This document shows positions 17,177-25,554 of a stretch of 64,000 nt of DNA, piece after piece. The DNA is taken from positions 375,516-439,515 of the forward strand of contig NZ_RSCL01000003.1 in assembly GCF_003991905.1 (NCBI RefSeq), given 5' to 3'. The position numbers were made by a program, and so were the translations under genes. Position 1 is the stretch's first letter. Each line of letters begins with the position of its first letter. This DNA is from Dulcicalothrix desertica PCC 7102. Its GTDB lineage: Bacteria; Cyanobacteriota; Cyanobacteriia; Cyanobacteriales; Nostocaceae. The notes under the pieces are model-generated. The model was not told where the DNA came from, searched no databases, and saw nothing but the letters and a program-made list of their open reading frames with translations.

Positions 17177-17317
17177 ATGGCATCAAATGAATTAAATATT
17201 AGCAATATCTTTGAAAGAGATGGTATCCATCTATTCATTTGGGAACCAAACCTTATCGTGTTACCCATCCCAGATAATCGCTTAGATTCCTACACTTCAG
17301 TAGAAATTAGACTATGA
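17177..17317 (+). pseudogene. N-terminal remnant of the tandem beta-rich family (copy A)
   Basis: A 46-codon ORF whose product includes IWEPNLIVLPIPDNRLDSYTS, clearly related to the N-terminus of the protein at 18089 (IWLPDLIVLPIPENKPGTNT). It then ends in TGA and no family sequence follows. It is the first and shortest member of an array running to 21.85 kb. Too short to fold as the family domain. Confidence 0.75.
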
Positions 17318-17465
17318 CCGAGAAACCAAAAGTAAAAACTTAATAAATGGTCTCTGGATGGGAATGGTATGTACACCTAAAATAGATATAGAAATAAAAA
17401 ATAAGCGTTGAATCCCCCGATTTTTATTTATAATTTAATTAGTTACCTTTAAAACCTTCTCTAAC

Positions 17466-18080
17466 ATGACATCTTTTGGCCCAGACAATAACAATAATCT
17501 TGAACTAAATGGAATTAAATTTCAAACGCTTATATCTGAGTGTGAACTGCAAATTCCACTAAAACAACCTGGTAAAAAAACTAAACTTCAGCTAGGCATT
17601 GAAATTACTAACAACACAGAAATCCCTCATTGCTTTCTCCTTTTCTTCGGGCGCCCAAAATTCCTTCAAGCCAATAAACAAAACCTGCCACGCTTTGGGC
17701 CGAATGTAAATGGTAGTTACAATCCCCAAAAATCAGACTTTAAAATATTGGCGCCGGGAGAAAGCGCGTCTCTGCTAGTAGAAGGGTATTTTTGCTGGGA
17801 GGACAATAAATTAAAATATGTATTTCGTGAACCAGGTGGTCAAAATTGGATATTTTATGATTTTAATCATGGCGAATATTGGGTTCAATTTACTTATGAA
17901 AATCAACACCCTGCATAGGAACAGAGAGGGGGTTACAGCGACCCTATAGATTTGAAACCAGTGTGGGAAAACCAAATTTACAATAACCCTAGAAGTGACA
18001 TATATAAAATAGAAGATGTTTGGGTAGGGGAGATACATACACATCCTACTAAATTTAATCTCATACAGAAATCGCTATAG
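17466..18080 (+). pseudogene. Tandem beta-rich family, copy B, with an internal TAG
   Basis: The first 150 codons give a single family domain: NGIKFQTLI, then LGIEITNNTEIP, then APGESASLLVEGYFCW, ending with the HGEYWVQFTYE strand. A TAG at 17916-17918 stops it. In the same frame another 53 codons stay open to 18080 and finish IEDVWVGEIHTHPTKFNL, which lines up with the C-terminal W-G-x-P-x-x-F block of the other copies (NLWTGCVVMPPVEFSI). The natural gene therefore probably reached 18080. A shortened but working 150-residue protein is the alternative reading. Confidence 0.65.
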
Positions 18081-18088
18081 TAACAAAT

Positions 18089-19207
18089 ATGACATTTAAT
18101 AGCAAAGACTTGGAAGTAAATGATATTCCTATAGAAATATGGTTGCCAGACCTGATAGTACTACCTATCCCTGAAAATAAACCTGGCACTAACACTTATA
18201 TGCAAATAGATTTACATCTTACCAACAATGCAAGAACCTCTTTTCGCTTCAACCCTAAAAAATTAATCCCAGAAGTTATCACATCGGACGGTCAAATATT
18301 GCCACAGCTACCCGATACAAATGAATCTTCAGCAAGTTTTTTATATAGACTAACTCATTTAATATCAAACTTAAGCAGTCCGTTTAAACAAGATAATTAT
18401 TTAATAGTTCAGCCCAGAATAACTACGACTGTTTGCATAAACACAAAGCTCTTTTGGCAGAATAACTTGCTAACTCTCGAATTTCACGCTTGCGACTTCA
18501 ATTTACTTATATCTAGACACTATTGGTTTTTTGATAAACTGCACCCAGGAAAATATCAAATTCGGTTTAATTATTTAAATTCTTATAAAAAGATAGTTTA
18601 CTCAGACGGTACAAAAGTCAAAATAGCAACAAAATTAAAAAATCTTTACTTAGTCCAACCCCTATTAGCTGAACCCAATATAGTAGAAGTTGACGGTATT
18701 CGGCTTGAAACTATTATACCAGAAAAAATAATAACAATACCAAAACAAGAACGGGGAGCAGAAACTTTAGTAAAGTTAGGGATGAGTATTACGAATAACA
18801 CCCAAACTCCCTTTCGCTTCGATTTCTTTGCCACTTTAATACCTCAAATAGTAGGAGCAGATGGTCTAGCATTACAAAGAAATTACTCTACTACGTTCCT
18901 TCAATCTCCTAGAGAATGTGATTTTCCTTCTTCTATGCCAGGGGAAAGTGTGACTCTTTTTCCATATGCAAAACTCATTTGGCTCAAGCGTGGGCGCCTA
19001 GGATTAAAAATTACTGCTGGAGATGGCGGTTATTGGCATTTTTGTAACATTCAACCAGGTGTATATCGGGTGCGATTCATATACAGCAAACGAAACGAGT
19101 GGGCGCCAACAAACCAAATAAGCACAAGTAAAAAATCATTAGAATGGATTTGTAAGAATACAGTACCCACACCCTTTGTAGAAATTTGTTTAAGTGAAAA
19201 CAGTTAA
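18089..19207 (+). CDS. Two-domain beta-rich protein of unknown family (copy C)
   Basis: The intact member of the array, 372 residues and two repeats of the same domain (about 1-185 and 195-372). Each repeat starts with a short strand and a Pro-rich entry (LIVLPIPENKPG; KIITIPKQERGAE). Then comes (V/M)xLGxxITNNTxxPFRF, a P-E/Q-(V/I)-x-(T/G)-x-D-G turn, a PGESVTL strand, an aromatic xLxW strand and finally PGxYxxRFxY. Asn-rich turns and alternating strands suggest an Ig-like or jelly-roll beta sandwich. No signal peptide or membrane segment. I know no family name. It starts 8 bases after copy B's frame ends. Confidence 0.75.
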   Translation: MTFNSKDLEVNDIPIEIWLPDLIVLPIPENKPGTNTYMQIDLHLTNNARTSFRFNPKKLIPEVITSDGQILPQLPDTNESSASFLYRLTHLISNLSSPFKQDNYLIVQPRITTTVCINTKLFWQNNLLTLEFHACDFNLLISRHYWFFDKLHPGKYQIRFNYLNSYKKIVYSDGTKVKIATKLKNLYLVQPLLAEPNIVEVDGIRLETIIPEKIITIPKQERGAETLVKLGMSITNNTQTPFRFDFFATLIPQIVGADGLALQRNYSTTFLQSPRECDFPSSMPGESVTLFPYAKLIWLKRGRLGLKITAGDGGYWHFCNIQPGVYRVRFIYSKRNEWAPTNQISTSKKSLEWICKNTVPTPFVEICLSENS

Positions 19208-19434
19208 AATTACAAGTTTAATAGTGCATAAAAGCTTGAAAACAAGGGTAACTATAATGACATAAAGTGAATTTGTAAATAGCAACGACCTTGAAGTAAT
19301 AAATTGAAATATTGTTTAGTTATAACACTAATGGTCTGTATCATCAAATTTAGTGAGCTATATCTTAAAAATTCTTCCTTCGTGTCCTTTGTGTCTTTGT
19401 GGTTAATTCCTATTGACCACATAATATAATAATT
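19208..19434. repeat. Gap with CACAAAGACACAAAGG-type repeat
   Basis: Between copies C and D lies a reverse-oriented member (TCCTTTGTGTCTTTGTGG, about 19384-19401) of the same dispersed repeat seen at 16.9 and 17.1 kb. Nothing else is recognised. Confidence 0.6.
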
Positions 19435-20529
19435 ATGAGGATATCAAATATGACATTTGATGATTTAAATAGCACACAGGTAGAACTCATCAATTCCAAT
19501 ATAATACAATTTCCTACTAGAGTACATCCTATCTCAGAAAACAAAAATGGGGTTAATATTCCAATCAAATTATATGTAAGTATTAACCACAATAATCAAG
19601 AATATTTTAATCTTAACTCCTTACAAGCATTTGTTCCAGAGCTTTTAACATCAGATTGTCAAATAGTACAGGGACACTTAGTCACTAATAAGATTATCAC
19701 TAATAATTTGGAAAACAATCATAATACACAATCAAATTGGTGGAAAGTTAGACCTAATTGTCGTACAACCTTTATTTTAACAGCAAGCCTTTTTTGGCAA
19801 GATAATTCTTTGCAGTTAAAAATTCCTACTATTCCTGACTATTATGTGCTTAGTTCTGTTAACCCTAATTATTTCTGGCAATTTGATGCACTTGAAGCAG
19901 AAACTTATCAGCTTCGATTTATTTTGAACACTGAAGTTCAAATTAGTTCAGGAATATTAGCAACACCTTGAGAGAACCTGCGTCTAGTTCAAACCTTATT
20001 ATCTGATAGTACAGCCATAGAAGTTGATGGGGTTTTATTCAAAATAGAAATGCCGTCTGTACTGGCTATTCCTTCAAGACTATTTAGAACTAAAGCTAAT
20101 GTAAAACTAGGCATTCACGTGACTAACCAGACATCAGCCCCTATAAAGTTTAACCAATCACATTCTATTCATGTAACCCTAATCAATGAAGAGGGTAAAG
20201 AAATAAATTACCTGAGTGACATGATAAGACCTGGACTAGGGAAAGAACCACAATATTATTTGGTACAACCAGGAGAAAGTGCATTTTTTGATTTAGAAGG
20301 AATGCTTTCATGGTATCAAGGTCAACTTCAACTTGCAGTTTCTAATAAAGCTAGGGGATTAACAGGTTGTGGTTTTTATTATTTTCCTAATCTCTTCATA
20401 GGTGTATATCAGATGCAAGTTACATATCGTCATCCTGTATCTAGAGCAAGGCGCCCTGAAGAAAACGTTTTAGAAAAAGTTTGCCCTGGGTGTGTAGCTA
20501 TGCCATTTGTAGAATTTCGTATTGCCTAG
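19435..20529 (+). pseudogene. Two-domain beta-rich family, copy D, split by an in-frame TGA
   Basis: The frame from 19435 gives domain 1 and stops at TGA (19969-19971). The same frame continues at once as ENLRLVQTLL...IEVDGVLFKIEMPSVLAIP, which aligns with the linker and second domain of copy C (KNLYLVQPLL...VEVDGIRLETIIPEKIITIP), and runs to 20529 ending CVAMPFVEFRIA. So one point change splits a 364-codon gene. The second half could restart at ATG 20050. Domain 2 keeps VKLGIHVTNQTSAPIKF and the PGESAFFDLEG strand. Confidence 0.8.
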
Positions 20530-20541
20530 ATTGCCCATTAT

Positions 20542-20569
20542 GTAGAGACTAAACATGTTTAGTCTCTAC
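20542..20569. repeat. 28-bp palindrome, GTAGAGAC family
   Basis: The arms GTAGAGACTAAACA and mirror image form a perfect palindrome right behind copy D; same ends as the palindrome at 6612-6639. Confidence 0.8.
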
Positions 20570-20656
20570 GAGAATTTTATTACAGTTACGTTACCGAATA
20601 TTACATCACATCTATTTCTCCGCTCTTCGTAATGTTCCAAGATGACAGTCTACTGA

Positions 20657-20833
20657 TTACTTATTCAATCTCTTCTTTAACTCAGCCTCTAGCTGTTCAT
20701 CTGTACTAACCACAACTCTACCTGGTTTTGCTCGCATAATAGCAAGGTAGTGTTGAAAAGCATCTTCATCATCAGGATGCTGCTTTACATAATTCCTTAG
20801 TTCAGATTCACTTAACTGTTCGTAATTACTCAT
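20657..20833 (-). CDS. DUF6887-like small acidic protein (58 aa)
   Basis: A 58-residue ORF: MSNYEQLSESELRNYVKQHP..., then a helical HPDDEDAFQHYLAIMRAKPG and a charged tail LEAELKKRLNK. It matches my recollection of DUF6887 proteins, small cyanobacterial proteins usually encoded beside a DUF6888 protein. Its ATG overlaps the upstream stop as ATGA (20830-20833), so it is translationally coupled. Third gene of a three-gene operon transcribed against the beta-rich array. No known function; a toxin-antitoxin-like role is possible. Confidence 0.75.
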   Translation of the reverse strand: MSNYEQLSESELRNYVKQHPDDEDAFQHYLAIMRAKPGRVVVSTDEQLEAELKKRLNK

Positions 20834-21027
20834 TGAATTATTTCCTCTCCATTACTTAAAATTTCTACTTGAAGTGTTTCACCAATAAGTACTACAACTC
20901 TTTGTGAGCGCCTATCATACCTTGTTAACTCAACTGATTGTAGTAGGTTGCTTATTCGCACGCATAAACTGTAGAAAGCTTTTACCTGTTCAATTGTAGG
21001 CCCATCTAACTGAATGTCTCTGGTCAT
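20830..21027 (-). CDS. DUF6888-like small protein (65 aa)
   Basis: A 65-residue protein. The segment VKAFYSLCVRISNLLQSVELTRYDRRSQRVVVLIGETLQVEILSNGEEI follows the DUF6888 pattern: a helix, then a YD-R turn, then LxGExLQVxIxxNGE strands. It is the middle gene of an operon with ATGA overlaps on both sides. DUF6887/DUF6888 pairs are known in cyanobacteria but have no described function. The link to an Xre-type regulator here is notable. Confidence 0.75.
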   Translation of the reverse strand: MTRDIQLDGPTIEQVKAFYSLCVRISNLLQSVELTRYDRRSQRVVVLIGETLQVEILSNGEEIIQ

Positions 21028-21236
21028 GCTGCTTCCTTTACATGAATCAGCAAATCAGAGACTTGGCAGTCTAAAACCTCACACAGCTTATCTAATATGT
21101 CTAAAGATACCCTCCTGATCACGTTTTGCTCAATTTTTTGGATATAGGAGACAGACACACCGCTTGCTATAGCAAGTTTTTCCTGTGAAAGTTCGCGTTT
21201 TTTTCTTATGTCCTTAAGAGTAATAATCACTGACAT
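21024..21236 (-). CDS. Xre-family HTH transcriptional regulator (70 aa)
   Basis: A 70-residue protein that is almost wholly a Cro/CI-type helix-turn-helix: LKDIRKKRELSQEKLAIASGVSVSYIQKIEQNVIRRVSLDILDKLCEVLDCQVSDLL. The recognition helix lies about residues 27-36. It leads the operon with the DUF6888 and DUF6887 genes by a 4-base ATGA overlap. Small HTH proteins in this position often autoregulate and act as antitoxin or control protein; that is inference here. Confidence 0.9.
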   Translation of the reverse strand: MSVIITLKDIRKKRELSQEKLAIASGVSVSYIQKIEQNVIRRVSLDILDKLCEVLDCQVSDLLIHVKEAA

Positions 21237-21406
21237 TATTTGAATTTATACTACTATGTTGCCATTCATCTAACTAGCCCGGTACTTACTAGCAATAAAC
21301 ACACGTAATATACGAGCAAGTGGTTAAGGCTTTTGATACACCTCGATTATATCCTAATCTTGCTACCCCGCTACGTATTAGTTTTTTTTAAACGCTTTAC
21401 TCATAA

Positions 21407-21847
21407 GGCGCCAAAACTTCAATAAAGTTAGGTATTCGCGCTACTAATAATACATTAGTTCCGCTTTGCTTTCAACGATTAAGCTCTCTAACTCCAATTT
21501 TAAAAGGGGATAAAGGTAAAATTATAGAACCGGACTGCGATATGATGAGACTTTGGGTAAGTGAAGGGGCACTTTATTACTCAGCAATGCCAGGTGCAAG
21601 TACTTTTTTTGTTCTAGATAGTAGACTATATAGAAATTTTTTAAACCAGCTTCAACTGGCAATTCCTAACGAAGCAGGTGGTTTCTGGTACTTTCGTAAC
21701 CTCAAATTAGGTAAATATCAACTTCATTTTATCTATGAAGTGGCTACGGCGCCAACAACAATGTACCAACCAGAAGATTCGGTGTCAGAAAATTTATGGA
21801 CTGGTTGTGTAGTTATGCCACCTGTAGAGTTCAGCATTGTTAGATGA
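21407..21847 (+). pseudogene. 5'-truncated beta-rich family copy E
   Basis: Family sequence can be read without interruption from 21407: GAKTSIKLGIRATNNTLVPLCF, through MPGASTFFVLDS, to YFRNLKLGKYQLHFIY and the C-terminal VVMPPVEFSIV. It corresponds to a second domain lacking its first ~25 residues, and a TAA precedes it in frame. ATG codons occur only at 21542, which would give a 101-residue fragment. It is separated from copy D by the inverted HTH/DUF6888/DUF6887 operon. Confidence 0.75.
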
Positions 21848-21918
21848 TAAGTTGAATAGCAAATTCAGGTTTGTTTATTTTTAGTATGTATTTAGGTTTC
21901 CTGTTAAGCATGAAGTAT

Positions 21919-21951
21919 ATAAAGGCGGGCAAGGATGCCCGCTCCACAAGA
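21919..21951. repeat. Dispersed GCGGGC..GCCCGC repeat
   Basis: Copy of the CTTGTGGAGCGGGCATCC family in reverse orientation (GGCGGGCAAGGATGCCCGC then TCCACAAG). Confidence 0.75.
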
Positions 21952-22003
21952 GATAAACTAATTGAATGTGTACTTTACTTGACAAGGAACTGCTATAGTA
22001 TCT

Positions 22004-23827
22004 GTGAAAAAGCCACTTTTTAGAAACGCTATTATTATCTGTCTTGTGTGTTTGCTATTGAGCAGTACACAATCACTATCTGAGGCGCAATGGACTACTG
22101 CAATGGAAACTGAGTTTCAGCAGCGTTCAAAGGAAGTAATTACAAAACTTGCAGGTAGTAATTACGGTACGACATCGTTTGAAAGCGAGAAAAAATCTTA
22201 CCCTAAAGCAATGATTGACTTTCTTGCTGGAAATAAACAAAAAGCAATCGCGTTTTTACAATCTGAAGATGCTGATGCTCAAAGCCACAGTCATACACTA
22301 GGTATAGACTTTTACTCAAGTTTTACTCTTAAAGGGCAAGTTCGCAAATACTTCTACTTTGGTAAATATCTTGACCCTGCATATCGCCAGCGTATGAAGC
22401 GCGCAATGAAAATTTTTACAGAGTTTGACCCATTAGATAAATATTTTCCTACACAACGTAAGTTTTGGGCTAATTCAATCGATAATTGTAATAGTTGGGT
22501 TGATTGTCGCAATACCGATAACCTCAAAGCGATGCGAGAGGTTGCAGTATATTTGTTTGCTGAAGAAACTGGTAATAAAGAAACACGCGAACTATATAAA
22601 AAACGCATTATTAAAAATGTCCGCACTCTCTACCAAATTGGACAAGGTGAGTGGGACTCAGAAAATTACTTGGGACATGCTGTTACTACATATGTAAATC
22701 TTTATGATTTTGCTAAAGACAAAGAAGTAAAATCAATAGCAAAAGCCGCACTCGATTGGTATTTTACATCCGGCGCCGTTAAATATTGGCGAGGTGCATT
22801 TAGTGGCCCATCAAAACGCGATTATAACCAAGGTAATTGTACATGGTGTTCCCTTGCTACACATGAATTAGGATTATATTTTGGCGATTCACCCATTGGA
22901 GATTCCAACCCTTCCCCAGATAGTGTGCATTTAATTACCAGTAGTTACCGTCCACCTGCCGCAGTTGTCGCATTAGCAAGAAAGCAATTTTCTAAGCCAT
23001 TAGAATTGTTGAATTCCAAACCAACTTATGAAAACTGGAAACCAGGAGGAGACAGCAAACCTCAATTCCACGAAACTTTATACTTCGGTCATACATTCCA
23101 ACTAGGTACACTAGCACAAGGTTCTGGTGGAGATTGGAATGGGTTTAAAATGATGGCTTTTAATAAACAGCGTGGTGTAGATTATTTCATTGCTGCCACT
23201 GGTAACGACGCAACCCAAATATCAACCAGTTCCATTGGTAAAGACAATGTTGCTCAATACCGCAATTTAGTTATTTGGTTAAATGATAAACCAAAGGCGC
23301 CGTTTCAATTCTTCTTACCCAAGTCGGTAAAAATAGAAACCAAAAAAGTCAAAACATTTATTCGGTATGAAAAAACCTGGTTAGCACTAACACCCATTAA
23401 TTTAACAGTCGAGGGTATTAATCAAACTGCAACCGAAAAAATTAAGCAGCGTTATCCAAACGACCAAATTATAACTGCAACAGGCACAAATTCAACTTCA
23501 GGATTTGCGCTTGAAGTTGGGGAACAGGAAACTCATAAAAGTTGGGAGCAGTTTAAACAGTCTGTAGTGTCTAAGTCACGCTTAAATTTAAATCAAATTA
23601 GTAATGGAATAGTTGAATATCAAGGAGTTACAGGAAAAGTAAAACTCCAATATCAAGGTGAAGCTTTACCCAAAGTTTGGAGAAACGGACAATTTCACGA
23701 TTGGCGCCAACACTACAAAGTTTACCAGAATGCAACAGCAGCGCAAACCCCTATTTATCAAGGATGGAAAGAAGGTAAGCTAATTGTTGAAGCTGGTGGA
23801 TACAAGTTTAAAACCCAATCTGAATAA
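22004..23827 (+). CDS. Secreted protein with polysaccharide-lyase-like helical/beta layout
   Basis: A 607-residue exported protein, GTG start, with signal peptide NAIIICLVCLLLSSTQSLSEA. Residues 30-330 are predicted helical with aromatic and acidic surfaces (YFYFGKYLDPAYRQRMKRAM, WVDCRNTDNLKAMREVAVYLF, SENYLGHAVTTYVNLYDFAKD), as in alpha/alpha-toroid lyases of the heparinase or alginate-lyase type. Residues 350-607 are strand-rich. This layout suggests carbohydrate cleavage outside the cytoplasm, but I see no firm family signature or proven catalytic residues, so the enzyme activity is a guess. Monocistronic in appearance. Confidence 0.75.
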   Translation: MKKPLFRNAIIICLVCLLLSSTQSLSEAQWTTAMETEFQQRSKEVITKLAGSNYGTTSFESEKKSYPKAMIDFLAGNKQKAIAFLQSEDADAQSHSHTLGIDFYSSFTLKGQVRKYFYFGKYLDPAYRQRMKRAMKIFTEFDPLDKYFPTQRKFWANSIDNCNSWVDCRNTDNLKAMREVAVYLFAEETGNKETRELYKKRIIKNVRTLYQIGQGEWDSENYLGHAVTTYVNLYDFAKDKEVKSIAKAALDWYFTSGAVKYWRGAFSGPSKRDYNQGNCTWCSLATHELGLYFGDSPIGDSNPSPDSVHLITSSYRPPAAVVALARKQFSKPLELLNSKPTYENWKPGGDSKPQFHETLYFGHTFQLGTLAQGSGGDWNGFKMMAFNKQRGVDYFIAATGNDATQISTSSIGKDNVAQYRNLVIWLNDKPKAPFQFFLPKSVKIETKKVKTFIRYEKTWLALTPINLTVEGINQTATEKIKQRYPNDQIITATGTNSTSGFALEVGEQETHKSWEQFKQSVVSKSRLNLNQISNGIVEYQGVTGKVKLQYQGEALPKVWRNGQFHDWRQHYKVYQNATAAQTPIYQGWKEGKLIVEAGGYKFKTQSE

Positions 23828-23970
23828 TTGACCTCTATTAAAATAATAGACCATTAGAAATCCCCCCTACCCCTTAGTAAAGGGGGTACAAGAGTATTTA
23901 ATGCTCATTCCTGAAGCAAGAGCGCGGTATTTTTAGTTTCTTCAACTAAATTAAGATTTGGTAATCATTA

Positions 23971-24211
23971 TTAAGTAGATTTTAAAAATAGATTTAAAAG
24001 ATGATGCCCAACCTTGGGATTGAACTGATAGTCATTTAAATCGTCTTCACCAGATAGTAATCGGAACGCATTCGGCTTTATAATTGCATTCCAATTCCTT
24101 GTTTTCGTGCAAATCGAGCAGTTACACTTGTTTGTACCCAAGCTTAAGTCTATGTCCGCTTCAAATCGAACTGCACCGCTGCGGACAACTTCCAATATAG
24201 GTTTTAAGCAT
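23971..24211 (-). pseudogene. GFA/CENP-V family enzyme remnant
   Basis: The minus frame from ATG 24211 starts MLKTYIGSC, then an extra base shifts the frame. The shifted frame continues [30 protein letters not shown], the GFA (glutathione-dependent formaldehyde-activating-like, CENP-V) zinc fold. The expected CHCGAVRFE motif has lost its second Cys through the shift. The C-terminal half after KVGHHL, including the second Cys pair, is missing. The remaining 74-residue ORF cannot build both zinc sites. Confidence 0.75.
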
Positions 24212-24223
24212 TACAGCCTCTTC

Positions 24224-24643
24224 CTACACTGCTTTTACCAAAACACCATCTCCCTCAATTTTAATTGCGTAGGTTGCCAGGGGGTCTGTGGCAGGTCCTG
24301 CTAACACCTTACCATCTGCCGCAAATGCCGATTTATGGCAGGGACACAAAAATTTATTTTCTGTTGCCTTCCAATTGACTTTACAACCTTGATGAGTACA
24401 GGTAGGATTAACGGCAACGAGATTTTTTGCTTTTGATGTACCCACAACCAACACTGAACCCACAGGCGAGTTTTCATTTAGTAACTGACCAGTTTTATCT
24501 AATTCGGCAACTTTACCAATATTTTGCCAATCTTTTGAAGTAGTCGTTGTGGATTTTTCAGGACTGCAAGCTGCAAGCGCAAGTGGAAGAGAAGAGGCTA
24601 TTCCACCAACACCAAACAAAGTTATAAAATCACGGCGATTCAT
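24224..24643 (-). CDS. Rieske [2Fe-2S] protein with Tat-type signal
   Basis: A 139-residue Rieske ferredoxin-like protein. The N-terminal RRDFITLFGVGG is a Tat signal motif, and ALAAC may make it a lipoprotein. Cluster ligands are visible as C82-T-H84 and C100-P-C-H103 (CTHQGC and CPCHKSAF boxes), with C87 and C102 placed for the usual disulfide. It lacks the length of a cytochrome b6f PetC, so it is probably an arsenite-oxidase-small-subunit-like or stand-alone Rieske electron carrier. Gene neighbours give no partner. Confidence 0.9.
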   Translation of the reverse strand: MNRRDFITLFGVGGIASSLPLALAACSPEKSTTTTSKDWQNIGKVAELDKTGQLLNENSPVGSVLVVGTSKAKNLVAVNPTCTHQGCKVNWKATENKFLCPCHKSAFAADGKVLAGPATDPLATYAIKIEGDGVLVKAV

Positions 24644-24959
24644 AAAACGTTAAATTTCTATTATTTTCATTTTTTTCTTTAGCCTAACTAAACTAGCACA
24701 TTCGGGCTTGCGAACAATTACATAAGTATACTCCGAACGGGTAAAATCTAGACTTTTGTCATGCTGAGGTACGAAGCATCTTAAAGATTTTAGCTTGCTT
24801 TAAAAGTAAAGTTTTAACCCGTTTTTAGTATAAATAAGCACGCTCGCTTCACCATAAAAATTAGTTTACGACATCCTGGGGAGGCGCCCGCGCGCACTTT
24901 CTACCAATACCTTAAAAATATTCTAATAAGTACTAACACTAACTAAGTCCGAGTGTAGT
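24644..24959. other. Intergenic, nothing recognised
   Basis: A/T-rich gap upstream of both neighbours. It may hold the rieske gene promoter. I see no structure or repeat I can support. Confidence 0.55.
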
Positions 24960-25214
24960 ATGACTATAGTAGGCACAACCAGCCTTGCAGCAATAAGGTC
25001 AGGAACCGAGCTTGTTAAAGAAAAAATTAAATTAGATACTGATACAGACATTCCTGTTGAATTAAAATTAGTTAATGACCGTGGGAATCACTGGTTATGG
25101 AAACCTTACAACATTATGCTGCTTGAGGATTATAAAAATGCACTTAGGCAGGTTGGAGAAAAATTATATAAAATTAATTATAAGTACAATATATTGTTTA
25201 GGAAAAGAAAATGA
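24960..25214 (+). CDS. Hypothetical 84-aa protein
   Basis: An 84-residue basic protein with no recognised domain; the second half is Lys/Tyr/Asn-rich (NALRQVGEKLYKINYKYNILFRKRK). No good ribosome-binding site. Its stop overlaps the ATG of a very short ORF as ATGA, which favours it being, or having been, a real gene. Could be a remnant. Confidence 0.4.
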   Translation: MTIVGTTSLAAIRSGTELVKEKIKLDTDTDIPVELKLVNDRGNHWLWKPYNIMLLEDYKNALRQVGEKLYKINYKYNILFRKRK

Positions 25215-25279
25215 AACTATCCTTTAAAGATATGCAATTTCTTATTGAAGCGATTGATAACTTAATAAAAATATACTAA
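25211..25279 (+). CDS. Very short ORF, probable gene fragment (22 aa)
   Basis: A 22-residue ORF (MKLSFKDMQFLIEAIDNLIK...) overlapping the previous stop by ATGA. Its amphipathic helical start looks like the beginning of a longer small protein that has been cut short. Function unknown. Confidence 0.35.
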   Translation: MKLSFKDMQFLIEAIDNLIKIY

Positions 25280-25554
25280 CTGTAAATTCTGTTTAAAGCC
25301 TCGGTTAAATTTGACATATAATTATTGTATTTTGAATATTAATATTATACTCATACTATAACTTTTGATATTGGTTATTCAAATATATTTACATAAGCTT
25401 AAAAAAATCAAATGCTGGTAATACAATCTTAAAGTTACGAATCACTTCATTATAGGCGCCTTTCATTCGTCACATTTTTGTGTTAACCTAGATGAAATAA
25501 AGTATACAACTTGCGTTGAAACAGTGACAGAGTTTAAGAACGGAAGGTAAGACA
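25280..25554. other. Intergenic, nothing recognised
   Basis: Very A/T-rich; no ORF or repeat. A GGAAGGTAAG ribosome-binding site for the next gene lies at its right end. Confidence 0.55.

Noticed and set aside
23985..24015. tRNA-like fragment (GGGATTGAACT)
   Set aside because: The match is limited to a T-arm-like string within GFA-remnant coding sequence; no acceptor or anticodon arm can be folded.
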